A stretch of 64,000 nucleotides of DNA, taken from NCBI RefSeq assembly GCF_002140715.2, contig NZ_NGLE02000001.1, positions 3,314,001 through 3,378,000 on the forward strand, given 5' to 3'. Position numbers and translations under genes: made by a program. Shown piece after piece: positions 1 through 9,437 of this stretch (positions are counted from its first letter, which is position 1; every line of letters starts with the position of its first letter). The notes under the pieces are model-generated. The model saw only the letters and a list, made by a program, of their open reading frames with translations. It had not been told where the DNA came from and ran no database searches. The stretch comes from Enterococcus sp. 4G2_DIV0659 (GTDB taxonomy: Bacteria > Bacillota > Bacilli > Lactobacillales > Enterococcaceae).

Positions 1-63
1 TTGTCCGAGGTTCATTTTTTCTATAAATTTACAACTGTATGCATCAATTCATTTCTAGATAGA

Positions 64-92
64 TTGTATTTCATAAAGAAAAATAGTATACT
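64..92 (+). promoter_or_regulatory. Probable polC promoter
   Basis: TTGTAT at 64-69 and TATACT at 87-92 are separated by exactly 17 bp, a good vegetative sigma-A arrangement. Transcription would begin near 99 and leave a leader of about 125 nt. The leader holds a hairpin whose arms GAGGC (103-107) and GCCTC (129-133) close a partly paired stem. No T-run follows, so it is a leader structure rather than a terminator. Confidence 0.6.
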
Positions 93-227
93 TAAGCGTG
101 GTGAGGCACTTGGCAGAAATGTCTAAGGGCCTCTTTCGTATCAAGGTTTATAATCAAAAACTAATTTTAGGAAAATAGTGCCAAAATTAGTGATCTGAGT
201 TCGTTTTAACAGAAGGAGGTTTGTTTG

Positions 228-3200
228 GTGGCAGAAAATGCGCAAGAATTATTCGCAAAATTAGTTGATCAAATTCAATTAAGTGAAGAAGAAAGACAGC
301 ATCCTCTCATTCAACAAGGCAAAATCGACAAGGTGTCTGTGCATCAACACAGTCGTTTATGGGAATTTCATCTAAGATTTAATGAGATTTTACCAGTGAT
401 GTTGTATCAGTCATTTATGCAGCAATTAGAACTGGCTTTTCAGCAAATTGCTAGTGTTTCGGTTAATATTTCTACGGAGAATAGTGACTTTACAGCAGAG
501 CAATTGACTGATTATTGGCAGTTAGCATTATTAAATAGTCAGTGTGACACGCCACTTGTGCAACGGGTGATAAAAACACAAACACCGATTATAGAAGATA
601 AAAAAATTATTTTACCTGTTGATAATGAAGCGGTCATTCCCTATTTGAAGCAACAATATTTACCAATTATTGAAGAACGCTATAATCATTATGGTTTTCA
701 AAAATTTCATATCGAACCGAAAATGGATGAGCAACAAGCCAAACGGGTGTTGGCATTATTTGAGGAACGCAAACAAGAACAAGACGCCGCTTTTCAACAA
801 CAAGCAGCTGAATCACTAATTAAGCATGAACAAAAGAAAAAACAGCAGCAACAACAAGGACCAGCTCTTGAAGGACCTATTCGATTAGGTCGAAATATTC
901 CTAACGATGAACCAATTGTACCAATGGGAAATATTTTAGAAGAAGAGCGCCGCGTCACTATTGAAGGATTTGTTTTTGATGTAGAAGTGCGGGAATTACG
1001 TTCCAAACGAAAAATTTTAATTTTAAAAATTACTGACTATACCTCATCATTTATTGTCAAAAAATTCTCTAATGGAGAAAAAGACGAACAAATTTTTGAT
1101 GCGATTCAAAAGCATAGTTGGGTTCGCGTACGTGGAAGTATTCAAGAAGATACGTTTATGCGGGATTTAGTAATGAACTGTCAGGATTTAATGGAAGTCA
1201 AACATGCCCCACGTAAAGATTACGCACCAGAAGGGGATAAGCGAGTGGAACTTCACCTGCATAGTAATATGAGTACAATGGATGCAACAAATAATGTAGC
1301 CGACTATGTTGCTCAAGCAGGAAAATGGGGACATAAAGCAATTGCAATCACTGATCATGGTGGGGCACAAGGGTTTCCTGATGCCCATAGTGCGGGGAAA
1401 AAAGCCGGGGTTAAAATATTATACGGCGTTGAAGCGAATGTTGTAGATGATGGTGTACCGATTGCTTATAATGAAGCTCATATTGAATTAAGCGAAGCCA
1501 CATATGTCGTATTTGACGTGGAAACAACAGGGTTATCTGCTGTTTACGATACGATTATTGAATTAGCTGCTGTAAAAATGCACAAAGGAAACATTATTGA
1601 TACGTTTGAGCAGTTTATCGATCCAGGACATCCATTGTCACAAACAACGATTAATTTAACTGGGATTACAGATGAAATGGTGCGTGGTTCTAAATCAGAA
1701 GAGGAAGTCTTACGTCTGTTTAGAGAATTTTCAGAAGACACAATTTTAGTTGCCCACAATGCATCCTTTGATATGGGATTCTTAAATACCAGCTATGGTA
1801 AATATGATATTCCAGAAGCTGAAAATCCAGTTATTGATACATTGGAATTATCACGTTTTTTACATCCGACATTTAAAAGTCACCGCTTGAACACGTTGTC
1901 TAAAAAGTTCGGTGTAAACTTAGAACAGCATCACCGAGCAATCTATGATTCTGAATCAACGGGGCATTTATGTTGGATCTTTCTAAAAGATGCAAAAGAA
2001 AATCATAACATGCATTATCATGATGAATTAAATACCCACATTGGTGAAGGGGATTCATATAAACGTGCTAGACCTTTTCATGCAACTATTTTAGCGACTA
2101 CCCAAGCAGGTTTGAAAAATCTTTTCAAACTAATTTCAATGTCTAATGTCAACTACTTTTTCCGAATCCCTCGTATTCCTCGTTCACAATTAAATAAACT
2201 ACGAGAAGGATTAATTATCGGGTCAGCTTGTTCTAGTGGTGAAATTTTTGAAGCCATGATGCAAAAAGGGGTAGAGGAAGCTAAAAACCGAGCAAAATTT
2301 TACGATTATATTGAAGTAATGCCAAAAGAAGTCTACGCGCCGTTACTTGAGCAAGAATTAGTCAAAAGTGAAGCGGATTTAGAAGAAATCATTGCAAATT
2401 TAGTTAAAATTGGAGATGAACTAGATAAACCCGTTGTTGCGACAGGAAATGTTCATTACCTTAATGAAGAAGATAGTATTTATCGTAAAATTCTGGTTGG
2501 CTCAATGGGTGGAGCCAATCCGTTGAACCGTCATAGTTTACCAGCAGTGCATTTCAGAACAACAGATGAGATGCTGACCGCTTTTCAATTTTTAGGAGAA
2601 GAAACTGCTCATCGACTAGTTGTTGAAAATCCTAATGCAATTGCAGACATGTGTGAGGAGATCACACCAGTAAAAGATGATCTATATACGCCGAAAATCC
2701 CTGGTTCTGAAGATGAAATTAGAAATTTGAGTTATACACGAGCAAAAGAATTATATGGTGACCCATTGCCAGATATTGTTGAAAAACGATTGAAAAAAGA
2801 GCTTGATAGTATTATTGGTAATGGCTTTTCAGTGATCTATTTAATTTCACAAAAATTAGTGCATAAGAGTATGGAGGACGGCTATTTAGTTGGTTCTCGT
2901 GGCTCTGTTGGTTCAAGTTTTGTCGCAACAATGACAGGTATTACGGAAGTGAACCCTTTAGCCCCTCATTATCATTGTATGAACTGTCAGCATTCGGAAT
3001 TTTTTGAAGATGGTTCATATGGTTCAGGATTCGATATGCCAGAGAAAAATTGCCCGAACTGTGGGGAGCGCTTGTTTAAAGATGGTCATGATATTCCATT
3101 TGAAACATTCCTAGGGTTCCATGGAGATAAAGTACCCGATATTGATTTGAACTTTTCTGGTGACTATCAAGCAGAAGCACACAATTACACGAAAGTTTTA

Positions 3201-4580
3201 TTCGGTGAAGAATATGTTTACCGTGCGGGAACGATTGGTACCGTCGCAGATAAGACTGCTTATGGTTTTGTAAAGGGCTACGAACGCGATCACAATCTCC
3301 ATTTTAGAGGGGCGGAAATTGATCGCCTAGCCAAAGGATCCACGGGTGTTAAGCGAACAACAGGACAGCATCCAGGGGGGATTATTGTTATCCCAGATTA
3401 TATGGATGTTTATGATTTTACGCCGATTCAATATCCGGCAGACGATCAAAATTCTGAATGGAAAACGACACACTTTGATTTCCATTCCATTCATGATAAT
3501 ATTTTGAAGCTTGATATATTAGGACACGATGATCCTACCGTGATTCGAATGCTTCAAGATTTATCAGGGATTGATCCTAAAACGATTCCTACAGATGATG
3601 CTGAAATGATGCGGATTTTTGCGGGTCCTGAAGTTCTTGGGGTAACACCAGAACAAATCTATTCTAAAACAGGTACTTTAGGGATTCCAGAGTTTGGTAC
3701 TCGTTTTGTTCGTGGGATGTTAGAAGAAACACATCCATCGACCTTTGCTGAGTTATTGCAAATTTCCGGACTATCCCATGGGACAGATGTATGGTTAGGT
3801 AATGCTGAAGAATTGATTCGCCGCGGGGAAGCCAACTTAGCAGAAGTGATTGGTTGTCGTGACGATATTATGGTGTATTTGATTCATGCAGGCTTAGATA
3901 GTGGGATGGCCTTTAAAATCATGGAAACGGTGCGTAAAGGTTTGTGGAACAAAATTCCTGATGAGTTAAGAAATGAATATCTAGCGGCGATGAAAGAAAA
4001 TAATGTGCCTGATTGGTATATTGATTCTTGTTCAAAAATCAAGTATATGTTTCCCAAAGCTCACGCGGCTGCCTATGTTTTAATGGCATTACGGGTTGCT
4101 TACTTTAAGGTATACTTTCCGATTCTGTATTATTGCGCTTATTTCTCAGTCCGAGCAGACGATTTTGATTTAGTGGCTATGTCCCAAGGTAAAGAAGCCG
4201 TTAAAGCGCGAATGAAAGAAATCCAAGATAAAGGTTTAGAAGCTTCTACCAAAGAAAAAAATCTATTGACTGTCTTGGAACTAGCAAATGAAATGATTGA
4301 GCGTGGATTTAAATTTGGAATGATTGATTTATACAAATCAGATGCTGAAAATTTTGTGATTGATGGTGATACACTGATTGCACCATTTAGAGCTGTTCCA
4401 AGTTTAGGGCTTAACGTAGCGAAATCGATTGTTGAAGCTAGAAGTGAGCCGTTTTTATCAAAAGAAGACCTCGCTAGTCGAGGAAAAGTCTCAAAAACAT
4501 TGATCGAATATATGAATGAAAATGGTGTGTTAAAAGATTTACCAGATGAAAATCAATTATCATTGTTTGATATGTTATAA
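228..4580 (+). CDS. polC: DNA polymerase III alpha subunit, Gram-positive PolC type
   Basis: Replicative DNA polymerase of low-GC Gram-positives, carrying both polymerase and 3'-5' proofreading activity in one chain. About 1450 residues, normal for the family. Domains in order: a PolC-specific N-terminal region ending in a Q/K-rich linker (about 200-215); an OB fold (about 240-330); a PHP domain beginning near 340 ([13 protein letters not shown]) and split by the inserted DEDD exonuclease (about 427-590, motif FDVETTGL); a four-cysteine zinc site (two CxxC pairs, about 918-950); and the catalytic palm with PDIDLNFSG near 970. The reading frame allows TTG at 225 or GTG at 228. The AGGAGG at 214-219 sits 5 nt from the TTG and 8 nt from the GTG, so GTG is preferred. 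It is monocistronic as far as seen, with its own promoter and a repeat-rich downstream gap. Confidence 0.97.
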   Translation: MAENAQELFAKLVDQIQLSEEERQHPLIQQGKIDKVSVHQHSRLWEFHLRFNEILPVMLYQSFMQQLELAFQQIASVSVNISTENSDFTAEQLTDYWQLALLNSQCDTPLVQRVIKTQTPIIEDKKIILPVDNEAVIPYLKQQYLPIIEERYNHYGFQKFHIEPKMDEQQAKRVLALFEERKQEQDAAFQQQAAESLIKHEQKKKQQQQQGPALEGPIRLGRNIPNDEPIVPMGNILEEERRVTIEGFVFDVEVRELRSKRKILILKITDYTSSFIVKKFSNGEKDEQIFDAIQKHSWVRVRGSIQEDTFMRDLVMNCQDLMEVKHAPRKDYAPEGDKRVELHLHSNMSTMDATNNVADYVAQAGKWGHKAIAITDHGGAQGFPDAHSAGKKAGVKILYGVEANVVDDGVPIAYNEAHIELSEATYVVFDVETTGLSAVYDTIIELAAVKMHKGNIIDTFEQFIDPGHPLSQTTINLTGITDEMVRGSKSEEEVLRLFREFSEDTILVAHNASFDMGFLNTSYGKYDIPEAENPVIDTLELSRFLHPTFKSHRLNTLSKKFGVNLEQHHRAIYDSESTGHLCWIFLKDAKENHNMHYHDELNTHIGEGDSYKRARPFHATILATTQAGLKNLFKLISMSNVNYFFRIPRIPRSQLNKLREGLIIGSACSSGEIFEAMMQKGVEEAKNRAKFYDYIEVMPKEVYAPLLEQELVKSEADLEEIIANLVKIGDELDKPVVATGNVHYLNEEDSIYRKILVGSMGGANPLNRHSLPAVHFRTTDEMLTAFQFLGEETAHRLVVENPNAIADMCEEITPVKDDLYTPKIPGSEDEIRNLSYTRAKELYGDPLPDIVEKRLKKELDSIIGNGFSVIYLISQKLVHKSMEDGYLVGSRGSVGSSFVATMTGITEVNPLAPHYHCMNCQHSEFFEDGSYGSGFDMPEKNCPNCGERLFKDGHDIPFETFLGFHGDKVPDIDLNFSGDYQAEAHNYTKVLFGEEYVYRAGTIGTVADKTAYGFVKGYERDHNLHFRGAEIDRLAKGSTGVKRTTGQHPGGIIVIPDYMDVYDFTPIQYPADDQNSEWKTTHFDFHSIHDNILKLDILGHDDPTVIRMLQDLSGIDPKTIPTDDAEMMRIFAGPEVLGVTPEQIYSKTGTLGIPEFGTRFVRGMLEETHPSTFAELLQISGLSHGTDVWLGNAEELIRRGEANLAEVIGCRDDIMVYLIHAGLDSGMAFKIMETVRKGLWNKIPDELRNEYLAAMKENNVPDWYIDSCSKIKYMFPKAHAAAYVLMALRVAYFKVYFPILYYCAYFSVRADDFDLVAMSQGKEAVKARMKEIQDKGLEASTKEKNLLTVLELANEMIERGFKFGMIDLYKSDAENFVIDGDTLIAPFRAVPSLGLNVAKSIVEARSEPFLSKEDLASRGKVSKTLIEYMNENGVLKDLPDENQLSLFDML

Positions 4581-4618
4581 AAAAATAGGTTAAGATCTGG
4601 CACATAACTCTTCAAGTT

Positions 4619-4754
4619 ATATTTCAGCCACAAAAAAATTGAATAAACGGCGAGAAAAAGTAGCTATTACGATCACATCAACTTCTAAGTACTAAGCGTT
4701 GAAGGCTTCGGAAATAAGCTAAACACTTTTTTCTCGTCCTCGACACTGAAATAA
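4619..4754. repeat. Nested palindromic intergenic element, candidate dispersed repeat
   Basis: The outer arms are ATTTCAG (4621-4627) and CTGAAAT (4746-4752). An inner pair is GGCGAGAAAAAG with TAGCT (4649-4665) against AGCT...ACTTTTTTCTCGTCC (4717-4739). Part of the right arm, AGCTAAACA followed by CACTGAAATA, recurs at 34745-34777 with slightly different spacing. That suggests a dispersed enterococcal palindromic repeat with one intact and one eroded copy here. It may double as a transcription terminator. Confidence 0.5.
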
Positions 4755-4820
4755 AACAAAAAATTAGTTTATGGCAAATGAAGTACATTCCAACGCTTAC
4801 ATGTAATTAACCTAGCAATT

Positions 4821-4862
4821 GGCTGGTATGGATTCGGTATTAAACCGGACTCATACCAGTCT
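4821..4862. other. Stem-loop of unknown role
   Basis: GGCTGGTATG (4821-4830) pairs with CATACCAGTC, and inside it CGGT pairs with ACCG, giving a stem of about 17 bp with a few mismatches. No T-run follows on either strand. It lies between the palindromic element and the surface-protein promoter. It could be a terminator remnant or part of a small RNA; nothing in the sequence decides this. Confidence 0.4.
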
Positions 4863-4927
4863 TTAATGTGTAGATTTCGATAAGGGAGTTTATCTAATCT
4901 GTTCCAAGTAGATATAGAGAAAATATT

Positions 4928-4992
4928 ATCCTATCCTGAGCACTAATTGATTCAGTTTTGGATTTTGGTATGTCCATTCTATTTGTTATGAT
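4928..4992 (+). promoter_or_regulatory. Activator-type promoter of the 1002-residue surface protein
   Basis: The right arm TTTTGGAT (4956-4963, preceded by CAG) is followed by a TATGAT -10 box at 4987, exactly 31 bp from the arm start. The same spacing occurs in front of three genes of the 21-27 kb island. The left arm at 4928 keeps only ATCC of ATCCAAAA but is in the same register, 28 bp upstream. No -35 hexamer lies at 17 bp. Confidence 0.6.
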
Positions 4993-5037
4993 GAAAATAG
5001 CACAATCAAGTAGAGGAAACAAGGAGAAGATTGTTTA

Positions 5038-8000
5038 ATGAAAAAAAAAAGAAAGCTCTGTATTCGTATAGTGATGTTTTTAAGTATCGTATGGTGTATA
5101 AATACAACGCTTTCAACCTTTGTTGAAGCTGCGGAAGTTTGGTTACCAGAGTCGCCCTATTGGTTAGATTCGCTTGAAAATGAAATACCGAAAGAGAATA
5201 CTTTTACTCCTATGTGGACAAATAAAAGCAAAATCATTGGTTATTCAGATGGAATGTTTGTAAATAAAGAGGGGCAAGGGAAGTTATTTCCATACAGTGG
5301 ATATATTCCATTTGGAACAAAAAAAGCAGAATGGATAAAGATATCTAATGTAGGCTATTACAATAACTCTACTATAAATATGAAAATAACGATTAAAACA
5401 GCTAAGCCATCTATGAATAGTCTTGGCTCGTCTATGGACAGTGAATTTAATAATACAGTGAGTATAAAAAGTAATTTTGGGTCGGTTTACGCTCATATAA
5501 ATGTTGAGTCAGCGGCACTTACATACGAATTTTTTGATGATCAAGATCATCCAGTCAACGTCTCTGGGCATTGGGTATTTAAAGATGCCCATAGTGGTAA
5601 TAAATATACAATCAATAAAAGTTGGGTAGAAAAAATATATAGTGTTAGCCGATCATATACAGAAAAAAATATCCTTCGACCAGTTGTTATCAAAGTTGAC
5701 GAAAATGCTGGAACTATTACGATGGGTGGTACTGAAAGAAGAGCGTCTTTAGTTGGTGAGAAAAATTCCGTTCAATCCCAAGCTGTAATAACATACAATA
5801 ATAGAAGTAAAATAGATTTCACGGTGGCTGAAACATCCTCTAACCCTTATATTATTTTGGGCTATACTTCTGATATTGATGTCGTTCGCAAAGTAGAATA
5901 TCCAGCACCAGCAGGTAGAGAAAAAATTGTAAAGTCAATTTCAAAAGATAGTGCAATTGATCAGGAGTTTAGTCAGTATTTACCGTATCAATCTGAAAAA
6001 GCGAGAACACAAGAGCTAAGCTGGGAAATTGATGCTCCGATAGCTGATTCATTAGTAGTAGGGGATTGGGAAGTAACCAATGAAGAAGGAACAAATAGTA
6101 CGGCGCTGTTTTCTATCACGACTACCAATGGAAAAACAACGATCAAACCTAAGGATAAATCCCAAGTGGCTTTATATGGTCATTACTTCTATTTTAAAAG
6201 AAAAGTTAGTCTCTCGAAAACACCAATTGATGAAACGTTGCTGAAAGAGCGAGAGAGTGGGAAATACCTTGATACTAAAGGAACAGTCACGATGCATGTC
6301 GATGATAAATCTGATTTAAAAACAACATTTAAGACCAATATTAATTTTCTAGCGACGGTTACTTATCACTATTTAGATCAAAAAATAAATCAACCGATTC
6401 CCAATTTACCAGATACGATAAAAACAGAAATGACTAGTTTACTTACGCATCCCTATCCGCTAAAAGAAGGAGGAATTGTTCCTGGATATGCATACTTATC
6501 TGCATCACCAACCAATGTTGGAGACCAAGTGATTAAGTATAGTCAAGAAGAGGTATCTTTTCTTTATGGGAAACTTACGATACAGTCAAAAAGAGCAGTT
6601 GCCCCTTTAGGCATGGACACAACAACATTTACTCCAACCCAATTAAAGAATTTAATTGACTCTGCCAAATATGGGACAAATGAATTGACTAGTTATGAAC
6701 TCGGTGTTGTAAAAGCAGCAGATACCTCTGTTCTTACGAATGATACAGTGACTTCAGCTATGACGATTAAACTTACGACTGATTTAGATGGAAAACATTT
6801 AGAGACACATTTTGATGTTTCGGTAGATGTAACTTGGGGGAATTCTATAGCATTAGGTGGAAGTGGGACAACGATAGGTGAATCAACATTAGCCTTAAGC
6901 CTCCATGAAGATGAGAATCAGATGCCCTATATAGCTGGAAGCTACGGAAATATTTCAGTTGATAGAACTACGCCCTTGGATGGAAACAATCAATCCGACA
7001 CACCTTATTACCAAGTAACCTATTTAGATATGAGTAAGAAGGCATCTGGCATTAATGGGGCAACTGAAGTTTCTAATAAACCACAAGCGCCGACCGATGT
7101 ACTCCTAAGTGCGTCAAATCAATCAACGCCATTTAACATGTTGGCGCAGTTCAAGCAAAAAACACCTGGTATGAATGGGCGATTGTCTGTTCATTACGAC
7201 GATGTGATCGGTATCTACGTAACTCCACAAGACCAACAAGCGTTGTATATGAATAATCAAGGACCTTCAGTTCCTTTAAAAGGATTACCTAATCAAAAGA
7301 GCATTTTTTATAGAATCACTAAAACAGGATTTGTTCCGTTGTATTTAGATCATTTAGAGCGTAAAAATGTTAGTATCACAACAAAAGAAACCGAGTCATC
7401 AGAAAGCTATAATGCCCATTACGATCAAGCGGGAATAGATCAATATTTCAGTATTCCATCGGCGAACCATCACTATGCGAAGATAGTCGGAAATGGATTT
7501 AAAACCTATCCAAAACAGTATTTAGCAGTAACCGAAGATGCCAAAGGTCAGGTGTATGTAGCAGAGCAGTTAAGTGAAGCGAGTAATAAATACTTGAAGT
7601 ATCCTTATGAACTAAGTTTTACAGGATATGGTCCAGACTTCAATGTTGAAAAGCCTCAAACGCTAGACTTTGGTACTCCAGGAATTAGAGCTTATCGACA
7701 AGAAATAAAACAAGCCAATCCAGAGTGGCAACTTAAGGTCTTGGATAATCGTCTAACAAAAACTTCTTGGGAAATCCAGGCACGCGTGACCCAGCCGCTT
7801 CAAGCGACGGTTGGAGATACCACGAAAGAGCTTAAAGGCGCTTTTATAAAATTAAAAGACAAAGGAACAAAGATTCCTTTGAATCAAACAATGCAAAACA
7901 TTTATATAACCAACCGTCCTGAAATGAATAATCTCATTCAATGGAAGGATTTAGATGGCTTTTATTTAAGTGTACCGCCAAGCGTCATGCAAAAAGATCT

Positions 8001-8046
8001 TTCCTACCAAACGAATGTAGAGTTTTTATTAAGTGTTGGACCGTAG
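5038..8046 (+). CDS. Large secreted WxL-like surface protein
   Basis: This 1002-residue secreted protein is probably cell-wall bound through a C-terminal WxL-like domain. A signal peptide occupies residues 1 to about 32 (KKKRK, then a hydrophobic stretch, cut near VEAA). The middle is long and beta-rich. A MucBP-like stretch begins near 440 (VTYHYLDQ). The C-terminus aligns by eye with the 21295 and 23927 proteins. SWEIQARVTQPL (about 910-921) matches WRLLARTNQPF, and the last residues (VEFLLSVGP) match VLWTIENGP, so the second WxL tryptophan is Phe here. The start codon has GGAG about 9 nt upstream. It is isolated from other surface genes but shares their promoter element. Ligand and function are unknown. 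Confidence 0.8.
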   Translation: MKKKRKLCIRIVMFLSIVWCINTTLSTFVEAAEVWLPESPYWLDSLENEIPKENTFTPMWTNKSKIIGYSDGMFVNKEGQGKLFPYSGYIPFGTKKAEWIKISNVGYYNNSTINMKITIKTAKPSMNSLGSSMDSEFNNTVSIKSNFGSVYAHINVESAALTYEFFDDQDHPVNVSGHWVFKDAHSGNKYTINKSWVEKIYSVSRSYTEKNILRPVVIKVDENAGTITMGGTERRASLVGEKNSVQSQAVITYNNRSKIDFTVAETSSNPYIILGYTSDIDVVRKVEYPAPAGREKIVKSISKDSAIDQEFSQYLPYQSEKARTQELSWEIDAPIADSLVVGDWEVTNEEGTNSTALFSITTTNGKTTIKPKDKSQVALYGHYFYFKRKVSLSKTPIDETLLKERESGKYLDTKGTVTMHVDDKSDLKTTFKTNINFLATVTYHYLDQKINQPIPNLPDTIKTEMTSLLTHPYPLKEGGIVPGYAYLSASPTNVGDQVIKYSQEEVSFLYGKLTIQSKRAVAPLGMDTTTFTPTQLKNLIDSAKYGTNELTSYELGVVKAADTSVLTNDTVTSAMTIKLTTDLDGKHLETHFDVSVDVTWGNSIALGGSGTTIGESTLALSLHEDENQMPYIAGSYGNISVDRTTPLDGNNQSDTPYYQVTYLDMSKKASGINGATEVSNKPQAPTDVLLSASNQSTPFNMLAQFKQKTPGMNGRLSVHYDDVIGIYVTPQDQQALYMNNQGPSVPLKGLPNQKSIFYRITKTGFVPLYLDHLERKNVSITTKETESSESYNAHYDQAGIDQYFSIPSANHHYAKIVGNGFKTYPKQYLAVTEDAKGQVYVAEQLSEASNKYLKYPYELSFTGYGPDFNVEKPQTLDFGTPGIRAYRQEIKQANPEWQLKVLDNRLTKTSWEIQARVTQPLQATVGDTTKELKGAFIKLKDKGTKIPLNQTMQNIYITNRPEMNNLIQWKDLDGFYLSVPPSVMQKDLSYQTNVEFLLSVGP

Positions 8047-8067
8047 TTTAAATATGCCATTAAATAG

Positions 8068-8136
8068 AAAAAATCGATCTAAGCCTAATATTTCGTCCTA
8101 CCAAAGTGACGAGAATAGGTGTAAGTCGATTTTTTT
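8068..8136 (+). terminator. Rho-independent terminator after the surface protein
   Basis: AAAAAATCGA pairs with TCGATTTTTT, and within the loop CCTA and TCGTC pair with GACGA and TAGG. The structure ends in a T-run. The A-rich 5' arm means it could also stop transcription from the opposite direction. Confidence 0.75.
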
Positions 8137-8330
8137 GGCATTTTCTAACATTTAGGTAAAAAATAAATTTATTTTTCAACGAATGAAAATAGTAGAAAAC
8201 CTCTAATAATAAGAATTGTTTATAAAAATAGTAATGAGGACTGTAATAATAACACTAGACCTTTAATTTTTTTGTTTAGTAGCATATAATAGGAAATGGT
8301 TATTTGAAAACACACAAGGATGAGTTTCAT

Positions 8331-8338
8331 GGTACAAT
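8331..8338 (+). promoter_or_regulatory. Extended -10 promoter of zapA operon
   Basis: TGGTACAAT fits the TGn extended -10 pattern. There is no good -35 at 17 bp. It lies 37 nt before the zapA start and is followed by a strong AGGAGGG ribosome binding site. Confidence 0.45.
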
Positions 8339-8374
8339 AGCATGTAATGGATTACTACAGGAGGGAACACTACC

Positions 8375-8818
8375 ATGGTTAAAGAAAAAACAAGATATAA
8401 AGCTGTGATTGCCGATCATACGTATACGATTATTGGGCAAGAAAGCAAACAACATATGGATTTAGTAACAAAATTAGTCAATGAACAATTAGCAGAAATT
8501 AAACATATTTCTCCACAAACAAATAATGAACAGGCATCTGTTTTATTAGCAATCAATGCCATTTCTGATCAATTAAAAAAACAAGAAAAATTACTTCATT
8601 TAGAACAAGAAGTCGCTGAATTTAAGAAAAAAACAATTAGATTAGCGGAGCTGGAAAATCGTATTAAACGGATTGAAGCGATTGAAGAAGAAGCACGAGG
8701 TGTTTTGAAAAAAAATGGTCAAGAAGATGTTGAAATTCATAATCACATGGAAGCACAACAAATCTTAAACGAAAACCGCAAACAACAGATACAAAATAAA
8801 AGTACGCAAGAACAATAA
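8375..8818 (+). CDS. zapA: Cell division protein ZapA
   Basis: ZapA bundles FtsZ filaments at the division septum. The product has 147 residues. The N-terminal part (about 5-60) has the ZapA pattern: YKAVIADHTYTIIGQES is a beta hairpin, then a helix carrying the segment around MDLVTKLVNEQL. A long charged coiled-coil follows (about 65-147), somewhat longer than in the Gram-negative family. It heads a tight cluster with cvpA and mutS2, as in other Firmicutes. The ribosome binding site AGGAGGG lies about 10 nt before the ATG. The assignment rests on both sequence pattern and neighbours. Confidence 0.88.
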   Translation: MVKEKTRYKAVIADHTYTIIGQESKQHMDLVTKLVNEQLAEIKHISPQTNNEQASVLLAINAISDQLKKQEKLLHLEQEVAEFKKKTIRLAELENRIKRIEAIEEEARGVLKKNGQEDVEIHNHMEAQQILNENRKQQIQNKSTQEQ

Positions 8819-8835
8819 CCCGAGAGGATGACAAG

Positions 8836-9384
8836 ATGCTAACATTACTGATTTTACTATTATTAGCCATCGGTTTTTATACAGGCGCTAGACGGGGATT
8901 GATTTTGCAAGCATTGTACACATTTGGCTATCTTTGCTCTTATTTGGTAGCCAAGAACTACTATAAAAGTTTAGCCTCTCATCTAGAATTATATATTCCG
9001 TATCCTTCACCTACTGCGGAAACGAAATTAGTTTTTTTCAAGCAAGAACTGACACTAGATTTAGATCAGGCTTTTTATGGCGCAGTAGCGTTCTTACTGA
9101 TTTTAATAGCAGGTTGGTTAATTGTGCGCTTATTAGCTATTTTTGCCCATGGCTTAGTTTTTGTGCCAGTGTTAAAGCAAGCAAATTGGCTAGCCGGTGG
9201 ATTCATTAGTTTTTTGGTTATTTATATTGGAATATTTTTAGTATTAAGTACACTGTCCATGTTGCCGGTGGACGCTATTCAAAATCAGTTTAAAAACAGC
9301 GGCTTTGCTCGTTTTATTGTCCAAGATACACCAATTTTTTCAAAACAAATCTATCATTTATGGATTGAACAAATGATTAAATAA
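8836..9384 (+). CDS. cvpA: CvpA family membrane protein
   Basis: Integral membrane protein of 182 residues with four predicted hydrophobic helices: about 1-17, 22-40, 78-100 and 115-142. The start (LTLLILLLLAIGFYTGARRG) has the characteristic CvpA layout, with a G-R-G turn after the first helix. The family is named for colicin V production in E. coli. Its role in Firmicutes is not settled. It begins 17 bp after zapA and lies 53 bp before mutS2, so the three are likely co-transcribed. Confidence 0.85.
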   Translation: MLTLLILLLLAIGFYTGARRGLILQALYTFGYLCSYLVAKNYYKSLASHLELYIPYPSPTAETKLVFFKQELTLDLDQAFYGAVAFLLILIAGWLIVRLLAIFAHGLVFVPVLKQANWLAGGFISFLVIYIGIFLVLSTLSMLPVDAIQNQFKNSGFARFIVQDTPIFSKQIYHLWIEQMIK

Positions 9385-9437
9385 AATCGATTCGTGCGTT
9401 GCTCGTTTCCAGTATCACAAGAACAGAAGGTGAAAAA

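Larger units (their letters stand above)
4581..5037. other. Intergenic region with palindromic element, hairpin and regulated promoter
   Basis: This 457-base gap has no credible ORF. It contains a nested palindromic element (4619-4754), a separate stem-loop (4821-4862) and the activator-type promoter of the following surface protein (4928-4992). No strong T-tailed terminator for polC is seen. The nested palindromes may serve that role. Confidence 0.7.
8047..8374. other. Intergenic region between surface protein and zapA
   Basis: This gap of 328 bases holds a terminator hairpin (8068-8136) and an A/T-rich stretch. It ends in the zapA promoter, an extended -10 box at 8331-8338. No ORF or RNA gene is visible. 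Confidence 0.6.

Noticed and set aside
1..224. End of an upstream gene at the window start
   Set aside because: No open frame with family resemblance; the segment reads as promoter and leader of polC.
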